NCBI GenBank assembly: GCA_017482565.1 | Contig: JAFUMO010000062.1 | Span: 1 to 64,000, forward strand | Direction of reading: 5' to 3' | From: Bacteroidales bacterium | GTDB lineage: Bacteria; Bacteroidota; Bacteroidia; Bacteroidales; UBA932 | DNA length: 64,000 nt | Shown here: one piece after another, positions 1-7,694 of the stretch | Position numbering within the stretch: position 1 is the stretch's first letter | Layout of the letters: every line of letters starts with the position of its first letter | Notes under the pieces: model-generated | The model's input: only the letters and a program-made list of their open reading frames with translations | Database searches by the model: none | Told to the model about the DNA's origin: nothing | Program-made: the position numbers and the translations under genes

Positions 1-687
1 CTCCTGTGATACTGATTCCACCGCCCAAATGTTGAAGTCGTCCTTGTGCCTGTCATAAGGTGGCATGGTGAACATGTAGTCTGCAAGGCGCCTGGCATCC
101 TGCAGGAACTTCTCCATTTCATCTGCTGTGTATCCCTCGGCAATGAACAGGAGGTCAACCTTGTTTGCCGGGTCTCCGTTGCAGATTACCTTTGTAACCT
201 TGAAGTCATTCTTCACTTCGCGGCTGATGAGCTTGTCTGCCGGGTCAATCCCAACAGAGAGGATTTCGTTGTGCTTTCCTGTTGCCTTTACCCTCTCATA
301 CACCTTCAGTACCACTTTCTCTTTAGGAAATGGAATTACATATGAACTGTTGAATGCCTGAGGGGTTGTCTGGGCCTCTGCTGTGGTCCTCCACTCCTGG
401 AAGAGGGTGTTGAAACCTTTGGAATATATCACTTTTCCGTCGGGAGTGCGGACTTCCATATAATACTCTCCGTATTTGAAGGGATCCACAAGGTTTGTCC
501 TGGAACCGCTCCATGCGCACTCCTTGGTCATCCCCTCAAGGAAGATTTTCTGGCTGGTGGCATCTCCTGCGAATGTAAGGTCAATCCTCAACCTGTCGGG
601 AGTGAAATATGTGTCATACTGGGGCTGCTGTGCAAATGCTGCAATGCAGACTGCGAGAGCTGAAAATAGGGAAAGCAACTTTTTCAT
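1..687 (-). CDS. M64 (IgA-peptidase-like) metallopeptidase, N-terminal part
   Basis: The reading frame runs off the left edge, so only the first 229 residues are present. It starts with a signal peptide (MKKLLSLFSALAVCIAAFAQ), so the protein is exported. Residues about 25-150 form a beta-rich region like the N-terminal M64 domain of Bacteroidetes, with YDTYFTPDRLRIDLTFAGD near its start. From about residue 190 the sequence VDLLFIAEGYTADEMEKF matches the opening of the M64 catalytic domain. The zinc-binding HExxH motif should lie beyond the window, so activity cannot be judged. Only 4 bases separate it from the upstream purB stop, which suggests co-transcription. The family assignment is from recognised motifs and is fairly secure. 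Confidence 0.82.
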   Translation of the reverse strand, partial: MKKLLSLFSALAVCIAAFAQQPQYDTYFTPDRLRIDLTFAGDATSQKIFLEGMTKECAWSGSRTNLVDPFKYGEYYMEVRTPDGKVIYSKGFNTLFQEWRTTAEAQTTPQAFNSSYVIPFPKEKVVLKVYERVKATGKHNEILSVGIDPADKLISREVKNDFKVTKVICNGDPANKVDLLFIAEGYTADEMEKFLQDARRLADYMFTMPPYDRHKDDFNIWAVESVSQE

Positions 688-691
688 GATA

Positions 692-2035
692 TTATCTTCC
701 TACGTAATTTTGTGGTGTTATTACAAGTATCTCTTGCTTTACTGCATCACTTACATTGAGTTCCTTCACAAATTCCTGGATACTCTCCTTGGTGATGCCT
801 GCGTTGCCTCGTGTAAGGGCCTTGAGGGCCTCATAAGGGTTAGGATAGCCCTCACGGCGGAGGACTGTCTGGATACCCTCTGCAACAACTGCCCAGTTGG
901 CTTCAAGGTCGCGGTCCAGGGCAGCCTCGTTGAGGATAAGCTTCCCAAGTCCTTTCTTCAGGGACTTCAGTGATATGATTGAGTGGGCCAACGGAACACC
1001 CACATTCCTGAGCACGGTGGAGTCTGTAAGGTCCCTCTGCAGCCTTGAGACAGGGAGCTTGGACGCAAGGTGGGCAAATATTGCATTTGCAATGCCGAAG
1101 TTACCCTCAGCGTTTTCAAAGTCAATGGGATTCACCTTGTGAGGCATGGCAGATGAGCCAACCTCTCCGGCTTTCACTTTCTGGCGGAAGTACTCCATTG
1201 AAATGTATGTCCACATGTCCCTTGCAAGGTCAATGAGGATTGTGTTTATCCTCTCCAGGTTATGGAACAGCGCTGCAAGGTTGTCATAGTGCTCAATCTG
1301 GGTTGTAGGGTATGAGCGCTTCAGCCCAAGCTTTCCACCCACGAACTCTGATGCAAACTTGTTCCAGTCAACCTCAGGATATGCGAAGTTATGTGCATTG
1401 AAGTTTCCGGTTGCGCCTCCGAATTTTGCAGAATATGGAACCTGCTCCAGCAGTCTCAGCTGCTCCTTGAGCCTTGCCACAAACACATTAATCTCCTTGC
1501 CCAGGCGGGTTGGGGAGGCGGGCTGTCCGTGGGTATGGGCCAGCATAGGTACATTCTCCCACTCCTTGGCAAATCCCTCAAGCATCTCCAGAACCTCGTT
1601 CAAGGCTGGCATGTAGGCGTCCCTGATACCTTCCAGGAGGCTGAGTGGAACAGAGGTGTTGTTGATGTCCTGCGATGTGAGGCCGAAATGTACGAACTCA
1701 CAATATTTCTCAATGCCAAGCTTCTTGAACTCATCCTTGATGAAATACTCTACAGCCTTTACATCATGGTTTGTAATCTTCTCAATATCCTTAACCTTCT
1801 GTGCATCCTCTGCGGAGAAATTATTGTAAATGTCCCTGAGCTTCCCAAAATTGTCATGGCCAAACCCCTTAAGCTGCTCCAGAGGAAGCTCACAAAGGGC
1901 AATGAAGTACTCAATCTCAACCCTTACCCTATATCTTATAAGTGCGTACTCAGAGAAGTACTTGCTCAAATCTTCAACTTGTCTGCGGTATCTGCCGTCT
2001 ACAGGAGATACTGCCATTAATGCATTATTTGACAT
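692..2035 (-). CDS. purB: Adenylosuccinate lyase
   Basis: Cytosolic enzyme of purine synthesis that removes fumarate from SAICAR and from adenylosuccinate. At 447 residues it matches the E. coli-type PurB length (~456). Visible signatures are SPVDGRYR at residues 10-17, the histidine loop AHTHGQPASPT at 166-176, and the fumarase/lyase superfamily signature GSSAMPHKVNPIDFENAEGN at 293-312 with the catalytic serine. The ATG at 2035 gives MSNNALMAVSPVDGRYR, the usual start for this family. It lies head to head with the choloylglycine hydrolase gene across about 100 bases and is followed 4 bases later by the M64 peptidase gene. Confidence 0.97.
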   Translation of the reverse strand: MSNNALMAVSPVDGRYRRQVEDLSKYFSEYALIRYRVRVEIEYFIALCELPLEQLKGFGHDNFGKLRDIYNNFSAEDAQKVKDIEKITNHDVKAVEYFIKDEFKKLGIEKYCEFVHFGLTSQDINNTSVPLSLLEGIRDAYMPALNEVLEMLEGFAKEWENVPMLAHTHGQPASPTRLGKEINVFVARLKEQLRLLEQVPYSAKFGGATGNFNAHNFAYPEVDWNKFASEFVGGKLGLKRSYPTTQIEHYDNLAALFHNLERINTILIDLARDMWTYISMEYFRQKVKAGEVGSSAMPHKVNPIDFENAEGNFGIANAIFAHLASKLPVSRLQRDLTDSTVLRNVGVPLAHSIISLKSLKKGLGKLILNEAALDRDLEANWAVVAEGIQTVLRREGYPNPYEALKALTRGNAGITKESIQEFVKELNVSDAVKQEILVITPQNYVGR

Positions 2036-2139
2036 ATCTGTTCTAAAATGAAAAATTTAGCGGTAAAGATAGCTAAAAATGCAACAAAAACATAGCAACG
2101 GTGTTTGGTAATGGTAAATGTTCAAATAAGATTATAGGT

Positions 2140-3219
2140 ATGAATACAAAAGTATTGTTATTGGGACTGGCAACAGTATGCACTGCTGCTGTCCCTGCAG
2201 GTGCATGTACAGGAATAGCACTCACAGCAAAGGACGGAAGCTATATACAGGCAAGGACAATAGAGTGGGCCAAGGGATATCTGGAGAGCGGCTATTCCAT
2301 AATCCCGCGCGGGGAGAAGCTGTTCTCCTATACTCCCGACGGGGGCCGGGGAATGCACTTCACCGCCAAATACGGTGTTGTGGGGCTTACCGTGGCGGAC
2401 AAGAACTTCATAGCAGAGGGAATCAATGAGGCGGGACTCTCATGCGGCTTGTTCTTCTTCCCGGAGTACGGCTCATACAAGGCATTTGACCCTGCCCGCA
2501 GGGATGTCTCTGTGGCCGACATGCAGTTCAACCAGTTTGTTCTTACCCAATACTCCACAATAGATGAGGTGAAGGATGCCCTCCTGAACGGCAAGGTTGA
2601 TGTAGTTGGGCTTGTAGGTGATGCTGTGGTGCACTGGAGGATAGGTGAGCCGTCCGGGAGGCAGGTGGTATTGGAGATTGTTGACGGTGTGCCCCATTTT
2701 TACGAGAACCCAGTTGGGGTGATTACCAATGCCCCCGGGTTTGAGTGGCACCTTACAAATCTGAGCAACTATGTGAACCTCTATGGCGGTACTGCTGCCC
2801 CCCAGAAGATGGGTGAGTTTACTGTTAACCCTATTGGCAGCGGCTCAGGACTGAGAGGCGTACCCGGTGATGCAACCCCTCCATCAAGGTTCATCAGGGC
2901 TGCGTTCATCCGCAATACCGCCCCACAGCTTGCAGATGCCTATGCAACCGTAACACAGACTTTCCATCTGCTGAACTTCTTTGATGTTCCGCTCGGCTTT
3001 GAGACAAATGTGGGGGCAGAGTTCCCTGATATTCCAAGCGCCACCCAGTGGACAAGTTCAATAGACCTTACCCACAGGAAGGTATATTACCATACCGCCT
3101 ACAATATAAACATCCGCTGCATAGACCTTTCAGAGATAGATTTCGGCAAGGTGGCATACCAGTGGCACCCTCTGGATGCCAGCCAGGTACAGCCTGTTGA
3201 GAAGGTGGAGGTGAGATAG
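2140..3219 (+). CDS. Choloylglycine hydrolase family (bile salt hydrolase/penicillin V acylase-like)
   Basis: Ntn-type linear amide C-N hydrolase of 359 residues that probably cleaves conjugated bile salts or N-acyl amides. The ATG at 2140 is preferred over an earlier in-frame start at 2101 because it opens a clean signal peptide (MNTKVLLLGLATVCTAAVPAGA). Cleavage before Cys23 would expose the N-terminal nucleophile required in this fold. Further family marks are ARTIEW (the conserved Arg, with Glu where many have Asp), the loop TNAPGFEWHLTNLSNYVNL, and a conserved Arg in TPPSRFIRAAF. The substrate cannot be read from sequence; gut Bacteroidales homologues include true bile salt hydrolases. 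A terminator hairpin follows. Confidence 0.9.
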   Translation: MNTKVLLLGLATVCTAAVPAGACTGIALTAKDGSYIQARTIEWAKGYLESGYSIIPRGEKLFSYTPDGGRGMHFTAKYGVVGLTVADKNFIAEGINEAGLSCGLFFFPEYGSYKAFDPARRDVSVADMQFNQFVLTQYSTIDEVKDALLNGKVDVVGLVGDAVVHWRIGEPSGRQVVLEIVDGVPHFYENPVGVITNAPGFEWHLTNLSNYVNLYGGTAAPQKMGEFTVNPIGSGSGLRGVPGDATPPSRFIRAAFIRNTAPQLADAYATVTQTFHLLNFFDVPLGFETNVGAEFPDIPSATQWTSSIDLTHRKVYYHTAYNINIRCIDLSEIDFGKVAYQWHPLDASQVQPVEKVEVR

Positions 3220-3302
3220 ATCTTATGGTCTTGCTAAGTTGCTGTAGTTCTAGTATTCTTACATATAAAAGCCTGGCTCATTTTTGAACCGGGCCAGGAT
3301 GG

Positions 3303-3327
3303 GGGAAGCGCAGAGCTTCCCTTTTTT
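3303..3327 (+). terminator. Intrinsic terminator after the choloylglycine hydrolase gene
   Basis: Stem GGGAAGC / GCTTCCC with a 5-base loop, followed at once by TTTTTT and a second T run. A weaker inverted repeat (CCTGGC / GCCAGG) lies just upstream at about 3273-3297. The T run is on the plus strand only. Confidence 0.85.
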
Positions 3328-3685
3328 ATTTTTTTCCATACTCAGTGTGCTCCGGCTCATTCAAATAGGTACTTCTATTATATTGGCTTCTATATCCAGA
3401 ATCAAAGGGCCTGACAATTTCCACACTCATGCCAAGTGCTGCTACCATCCTGTAGAATACTGCAACACTGGGTATAATAATCCCATTCTCTATACGGGAT
3501 ATATATGATTTTGTTGTCTGCGTACGTTTGGCAAGCTCTGCTTGAGAAACCTTTGCATCCTTCCTGGCATCCCTGAGTATTAACCCAGAATAATACGCAT
3601 ACGCATCTTCCTCAAACCTTATACGCTCAGGAGTTCCCTCCTTGCCGTATTTGGCATCCAGTACAGCATCATAATTCTGTATCAT
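3326..3685 (-). CDS. XRE-family antitoxin (HigA-like)
   Basis: A protein of 119 residues with a Cro/C1 helix-turn-helix: SQAELAKRTQTTKSYISRIE is followed by a C-terminal segment ending EIVRPF. It should bind the palindrome upstream of the pair and neutralise the toxin. The ATG at 3685 is chosen over the one at 3703 because AGAGGAAAT lies just before it. Even so the gene overlaps the toxin stop by 17 bases, the usual toxin-first, antitoxin-second HigBA order. It could also be called a RelB/HigA hybrid. The role is inferred from the pairing with a RelE/HigB-fold neighbour. Confidence 0.86.
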   Translation of the reverse strand: MIQNYDAVLDAKYGKEGTPERIRFEEDAYAYYSGLILRDARKDAKVSQAELAKRTQTTKSYISRIENGIIIPSVAVFYRMVAALGMSVEIVRPFDSGYRSQYNRSTYLNEPEHTEYGKK

Positions 3686-4016
3686 ATTTCCTCTTGTATT
3701 CATAGTATTCCTCCAAAATTTTCAATGCCCTGTTTATCTCTCCTACAGGTGTCTTATTTGTCTTTTTCTGAAATCCGTTGAATAACACAACTATTTTGTC
3801 CTCTTCAAAAATGAAGAATACACGGTAAATATTTCCGTTATATTCCGTTCTCAATTCATATAGCTCTTCCCTTATATGCTTAACAAATTTTGACGGCAAA
3901 CGGTCCTGAGTCTTCAAGAGAACCAATCCATAGTCTATTTTCTCCCTCTCTTTGGCAGTAAGTCTCTCCATAAACTCCCCAAAGTATCTGCCAAATGTTA
4001 CAATCCTCCGTTTCAT
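3669..4016 (-). CDS. RelE/HigB-family toxin (Gp49-like)
   Basis: A protein of 115 residues with the type II toxin fold of ribosome-dependent mRNA interferases. Family marks are LRTEYNGNIYRVFFIFEEDKI (Arg/Tyr-rich central sheet) and the C-terminal VLFNGFQKKTNKTP stretch, typical of phage-derived Gp49/HigB proteins. The ATG at 4016 is preferred over the one at 4031 because a TATATTTG promoter box ends at 4021, only 4 bases upstream. The longer start would lie inside the promoter. It is the first gene of a two-gene unit with the XRE antitoxin. The bases in and around it are richer in A+T than the flanking core genes, which fits a mobile accessory module. Confidence 0.87.
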   Translation of the reverse strand: MKRRIVTFGRYFGEFMERLTAKEREKIDYGLVLLKTQDRLPSKFVKHIREELYELRTEYNGNIYRVFFIFEEDKIVVLFNGFQKKTNKTPVGEINRALKILEEYYEYKRKYDTEL

Positions 4017-4020
4017 ATTG

Positions 4021-4053
4021 CAAATATACAAAAGGTTTCAATATATTGAAACC
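4021..4053 (-). promoter_or_regulatory. Promoter and palindromic operator of the toxin-antitoxin pair
   Basis: A perfect 20-bp palindrome, GGTTTCAATATATTGAAACC, spans 4034-4053. On the minus strand a -7 box TATATTTG lies at 4028-4021, and a -33-like TTTC falls inside the palindrome 19 bases upstream. A HigA dimer bound there would cover the -33 region and spacer, the expected arrangement for autoregulation. The palindrome and boxes are seen directly; the repressor assignment is inference. Confidence 0.82.
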
Positions 4054-4097
4054 CTGCTAAAGAATCGTAATTGAATTTTCTTTCTTCCTTCCCTCCC

Positions 4098-4309
4098 TTC
4101 CACATCAAAGTTCCCAAAATGGCCTTCGGTATGGCTAGCAATCTATTCCATCTGAGCCTAATTTCCTAACTCACAGATGCCCAGTTTATCTACGAGTAGG
4201 CATCTGCTCAAACAGACGGAAATTTGACGGCTCATCTGCAATGATTGCCTACGCCCCTCAGGATATTTTGTGCCCATTGCTGTTGCAGTATGGAGGGAAG
4301 GAAAAAAGC
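4098..4309. repeat. Left arm of a ~130-bp inverted repeat (interrupted)
   Basis: From CTTCCACATCAAAG through GGCCTTCGGTATGGCTAGC to the GATATTTTGTG region, this arm is almost identical to the reverse complement of 4943-5079. Differences are a run of three versus four C and a few substitutions near the inner end. It is broken by an extra 84 bases (4155-4238) absent from the other arm. The two arms enclose the restriction-modification remnant. No coding frame in the arm is recognisable. Confidence 0.9.
4155..4232. mobile_element. 78-bp hairpin insertion flanked by CATCTG direct repeats
   Basis: The segment begins AGCC and ends GGCT. It contains ATTTCC / GGAAAT and CAGATGCC / GGCATCTG as nested inverted repeats, so it can fold into one long imperfect hairpin. 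CATCTG occurs immediately on both sides (4149-4154 and 4233-4238) but only once in the uninterrupted right arm. That is what a target-site duplication looks like. It encodes nothing and resembles a very small MITE or REP-like element; the transposase partner is unknown. Confidence 0.7.
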
Positions 4310-4399
4310 ATGTCTTTTACACCCAGTCTCACAGGATAATACCGAAACAAAATTTTTATTAAATTTGTCTGCAACAAGCAAAAGATAAAATATTCATTT

Positions 4400-4531
4400 A
4401 TGGCAAAGGTGAACACCGCTGATGTCGGATTTGTAAAGCAAATCTGGAACGCAGCTGATGTATTGCGAGGTAGCATGGATGCTGCCGAATATAAGCATGT
4501 TGTACTCTATCCAACTACCTCAAAGGAATGA
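4400..4531 (+). pseudogene. hsdM: Type I restriction methylase HsdM, N-terminal fragment
   Basis: ATG at 4400 encodes 43 residues. The first 36, beginning [19 protein letters not shown] and continuing with [16 protein letters not shown], match the conserved start of type I methyltransferase HsdM (helical N6-Mtase N-terminal domain). After that the sequence departs from the family and stops at TGA 4529-4531. The rest of hsdM (normally ~500 residues) and any hsdS are absent. The break at about 4507-4510 is where hsdR sequence begins in another frame. The fragment cannot be an active methylase. Confidence 0.87.
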
Positions 4532-4914
4532 TTACTAACGAGGAAGTTATTGAAGAACTTTTGAGAATGGCTCAGGATATTGCAAATTCGGAGTCACAGG
4601 CCAATGAACTTGGCCTTTCAAAAGAAGAGAAAGCATTTTATGATGCCCTTACTCAACCAAGAGCCGTTCAGGATTTCTACACAAATGAACAGCTTGTAGA
4701 AATGACTAAGGAACTTACAGATACCCTTAGGAAAAACCGCACAATTGATTGGCAAAAGAAAGAATCTGCAAGAGCTGGAATGAGAAGACTTATAAAACGT
4801 CTTTTGAAGAAATATAAATATCCACCAGAGGAAGAGCAAAATGCAATGGATATTGTGCTTAAGCAGTGTGAACAATGGGCAGATGTGGAACCTGAATATG
4901 TTTATAATGACTAG
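4510..4914 (+). pseudogene. hsdR: Type I restriction enzyme HsdR, C-terminal fragment
   Basis: From ATG 4528 the frame gives 128 residues that match only the extreme C-terminal helical domain of HsdR: NEEVIEELLRMAQDI, LGLSKEEKAFYDALTQP, KNRTIDWQKKESARAGMRR and a KYKYPP loop. Family-like residues SNYLKG continue upstream to about 4510 in the same frame, so the homology starts before any start codon. The nuclease and DEAD-box motor parts (~800-900 residues) are missing. The ATG overlaps the hsdM-fragment stop as ATGA, so the peptide could still be translated, but without the motor it has no known function. Confidence 0.87.
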
Positions 4915-4942
4915 AAATTCTTGGTACTATTCACCTTTGAAC

Positions 4943-5079
4943 ACACATCATCCTTCCTGCCGTACTGTAACAGCAATGGACCACAAAATATCCTGAGGGG
5001 CGTAGGCAATCATTGCAGATGGAATAGATTGCTAGCCATACCGAAGGCCATTTTGGGGAACTTTGATGTGGAAGGAAGG
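4943..5079. repeat. Right arm of the inverted repeat (uninterrupted)
   Basis: Reverse complement of the left arm at 4098-4309 without the 84-base interruption. It reads outward from the hsdR fragment: CCGTACTGTAACAGCAATGG, then TCCTGAGGGGCGTAGGCAAT, to CTTTGATGTGGAAG. The arms diverge into pyrimidine/purine-rich but less similar sequence at their outer ends, suggesting the similarity once reached further. Confidence 0.9.
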
Positions 5080-5112
5080 TGAGAGAAGGAGTAAGTATAG
5101 TACCACAAGCAA

Positions 5113-5145
5113 GAGGGCAACCCTTTGGATCACCCTCCTCTTTTT
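5113..5145 (+). terminator. Likely terminator downstream of the restriction remnant
   Basis: GAGGG...CCCTC with an inner CC / GG pair and a CTTT loop, followed by CTCTTTTTATTT on the plus strand. It sits between the convergent remnant and the alkaline phosphatase gene. On the minus strand there is no strong T run. Confidence 0.6.
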
Positions 5146-6325
5146 ATTTCATCAGCTCCTCAATGATTCCCGGAATCTCCCTGTTCTGGAAGATGCCGCC
5201 GAATTTCTCTGCACCGGCGCCCCAGGCGAAGATAGGGACAACTGTGCCGGTGTGGCCTTTGGTGCTGAAGTTGAGGGTTACATCAGAGGTGCCTCCTACC
5301 GGATAGCTCTTGTAGGCAATTCCTGTGCCGCCGGTCTCGTGGTCTGCGGTAACAACAAGGAGGGTCTCAGGATGGGCATCCACGTATGCAACCAGTGCTT
5401 TGAGCAAACCGTCAAATTCCTTCATCTCCACAATCATGCCCTCAGAATCGTTATTGTGGCCGTATCCGTCTATTATGGCACTCTCAATCATGAGGAAGAA
5501 CCCTTCAGGGGCATTCTTTGAGAGCTGCTCCAGAGCCTTTACGGATGCTTTCTGCAGATAAACTGTCGGCTCTGAGAATCTTGTGGTATCAAGGTTCCCG
5601 GCATCTGCGGCAAGTTTTGCGGCTAGGCATACCTGATCACCCTCGGCAGCCTTTGCAACTGTATTTGAAGATTTGTTCCTGCGGTGCACATCGCTCATCT
5701 CCAGTATCCCGACAAATTTTTCACTGTTTGTCTCCAGTACAGATTTCCAGTCGAGATACACATTGTACCCCTTTTCAATGAGGGTGGCAGTGAGGTCAAC
5801 TGAATCAGGGCGGTTGATGAATGCGCTCAGGCCCGCTCCAACAGCCACATCCACACCGCTTTCACAGAACTGCTCCGCAATCTTGAAGCCCATTGAGCGG
5901 GAAGGGACTCCTGCGTAGAATGCTCCGGGGGTTGCCTCCGTGAGGGTGGTGTTCACCACAATTCCTGTCTTCTTGCCCATTGCCTGGGCTTTCTTGAGCA
6001 CGCTTGTGAGCTGTACGGTGTCCGGATCCACGCCAAGGAAGCCGTTGCAGGTACGGGTTCCTGTAGCCAGGGCAGTTCCTCCGGCAGGGGAATCGGTAAC
6101 ATAGTTGTTTGCAGACTGGGTTTCGTTGAGACCTATTACCGGCGCCATCTCAAAGCCGGTCTGTCCCTCCTCAGAAAGGAGTAGTGATGAAACGGCTCCA
6201 AAGCCCATTCCGTCACCAATCAGGTAGATCACATTCTTTGGTTTCTGCGGCTCCTGCTGTGCAGTGCAGCCAAAAGCAACTGCCGCAACGGCAACTGCCA
6301 TAAATAGTTTCTTACAGGTATTCAT
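5144..6325 (-). CDS. Alkaline phosphatase (lipoprotein)
   Basis: A 393-residue phosphomonoesterase of the PhoA superfamily. The first residues form a lipoprotein signal with lipobox AVAFGC, so it is anchored at Cys20. NVIYLIGDGMGFG supplies the first metal-binding Asp, and VTDSPAGGTALATG holds the nucleophile Ser after the conserved Asp. Further metal ligands lie in TADHETGG and STKGHTG. It would release phosphate from organic esters outside the inner membrane. The ATG at 6325 is 11 bases downstream of the DoxX-like gene, so it is probably the last gene of the folP-tmk unit. No phosphate-regulated promoter was seen in front of it. Confidence 0.93.
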   Translation of the reverse strand: MNTCKKLFMAVAVAAVAFGCTAQQEPQKPKNVIYLIGDGMGFGAVSSLLLSEEGQTGFEMAPVIGLNETQSANNYVTDSPAGGTALATGTRTCNGFLGVDPDTVQLTSVLKKAQAMGKKTGIVVNTTLTEATPGAFYAGVPSRSMGFKIAEQFCESGVDVAVGAGLSAFINRPDSVDLTATLIEKGYNVYLDWKSVLETNSEKFVGILEMSDVHRRNKSSNTVAKAAEGDQVCLAAKLAADAGNLDTTRFSEPTVYLQKASVKALEQLSKNAPEGFFLMIESAIIDGYGHNNDSEGMIVEMKEFDGLLKALVAYVDAHPETLLVVTADHETGGTGIAYKSYPVGGTSDVTLNFSTKGHTGTVVPIFAWGAGAEKFGGIFQNREIPGIIEELMK

Positions 6326-6336
6326 TTGTTCAAGTA

Positions 6337-7662
6337 TTATTGTCCATTCTTGCCAATCTCCTCCTCCTCTGTGGGAACAGGTGCAGGGGGCAGTCCTGCG
6401 GCAGCAGATTCATGAATCCGCCCGTACATTATCTTTGAGAAGAACCGTATGATCACTATCAGGAAGAGGATTATGAAAAGGGAGATTTCCGCAAAGAGCC
6501 TCTCGTCTATCTGCGCTGTGGCTGTGATGATCTCAGGGTCTTGGGTGAGCAGCTTTTCCATTGATTTCATAGGGTAGTTGCCGCGGGCCCATTTCTTTAC
6601 TATAACGCCGTTATCCACATATGTGAGCCCTCCGCTGGAGCGGTTGAATGATATTACAGCCTTGTAGTCTGCATAGAGGATTTCATATCCCATCCCCTCA
6701 AGTGCTGCATAACGTTCAAACAGGGCCTGGGTCTCTTCCACGGTATTTGCACTTATTATGTACAGCTTGAGCCCGTGGGCATTCAGGGTGTCTGCCAGTT
6801 CCATCATGCGTCCGGCAGCCTTCTCTCCAAGGGCCCTTGCATTGTAGATGGAGATGAAGAAGACGGGGCCTGAAGATTTCACTATTTCATTCCCTACGGC
6901 ATTTCCTTCGGAATCCATAAACGAGAAATCCACGCTCTTATCTTCTGTGGCTTCCCCTTTCAGGTGAGAGACTGCATCTACAAAGGTCCATGTGCTGTCG
7001 GGAATATTGTCCAGAGTGAAGGTTTGCTCCCTGCCCCCCTTTGAGTAGATGAATGTTGTCTCATATTCCCTCTCCTGGTTTATCTGCTGGGAGGCTACAA
7101 GGTCTGTCCCAGGCTTGTATATGCCAAAGTCTATCTGCGGGAGGTTCCTCAGTGAGTATCCCTGCAGCACCATAATCAGTATTCCATAAGCAGCCAGATA
7201 TCCCCACTCAACTTTTGGGGAGGCTATGGGCTTGAACTCTTTCCTCTGCAGGTACACCACCAGGGCTGCTGCCAGCAGGAAGAGGTTCTTTATGAATGTT
7301 GCCTTGTTGCTCAAGTGCAGTGCCTCACCGAAACAGCCGCAGTCCTCCACCGGGTTGAAAAGTGCTATCATGAGGGTAAGCAGGGTGAAGAATGAGATGA
7401 ACCAGAGCGCAATCCTTGAGAAGAGCCTTATCCTCAGTCCTTTGAGAATTGCAACACCAACCAGAAACTCCGCTGCAGAGAGGAGTATTCCTCCTGGAAT
7501 TGACAAGAAATCCATAAAACCGAGATGGAATGCCCCAAGGTATTCCTTTATCTTGAGGGCATTGCCTATAGGGTCAATTCCCTTGAGAAATCCTGAAAAA
7601 ACAAACAGGATTCCAAAGGTGAATCTGCATATTGCCCTTAAAAACTTCATCAGATATTCCAT
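6337..7662 (-). CDS. BT_3928-type DoxX/MauE-like membrane protein
   Basis: A 441-residue inner-membrane protein. The N-terminal half has four DoxX/MauE-type helices with the signature NPVEDCGCFGEALHLS around residue 105, whose CGC pair resembles the redox cysteines of MauE. Two further helices follow. A periplasmic thioredoxin-like segment of about 200 residues comes next, with GPVFFISIYNARALGEKA where a CxxC would be expected but is missing. It ends with another helix. The family is conserved in Bacteroidales and usually sits in folate/cell-envelope clusters; its task is unknown. A second in-frame ATG at 7650 (MKFLRAICRF) is an equally good start. Confidence 0.8.
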   Translation of the reverse strand: MEYLMKFLRAICRFTFGILFVFSGFLKGIDPIGNALKIKEYLGAFHLGFMDFLSIPGGILLSAAEFLVGVAILKGLRIRLFSRIALWFISFFTLLTLMIALFNPVEDCGCFGEALHLSNKATFIKNLFLLAAALVVYLQRKEFKPIASPKVEWGYLAAYGILIMVLQGYSLRNLPQIDFGIYKPGTDLVASQQINQEREYETTFIYSKGGREQTFTLDNIPDSTWTFVDAVSHLKGEATEDKSVDFSFMDSEGNAVGNEIVKSSGPVFFISIYNARALGEKAAGRMMELADTLNAHGLKLYIISANTVEETQALFERYAALEGMGYEILYADYKAVISFNRSSGGLTYVDNGVIVKKWARGNYPMKSMEKLLTQDPEIITATAQIDERLFAEISLFIILFLIVIIRFFSKIMYGRIHESAAAGLPPAPVPTEEEEIGKNGQ

Positions 7663-7694
7663 CCCTGTGCGGCGTGTTAACGGTGTCTTAATTT

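Noticed and set aside
4155-4232. Possible integron attC site
   Set aside because: It is a hairpin of the right size, but the required R-Y-Y-Y-A-A-C and G-T-T-R-R-R-Y ends are not present and no cassette array or integrase is visible.
4258-4476. 72-codon minus-strand frame inside the inverted repeat
   Set aside because: It is antisense to the hsdM fragment, and the corresponding frame in the other arm diverges, so it is not conserved as protein.
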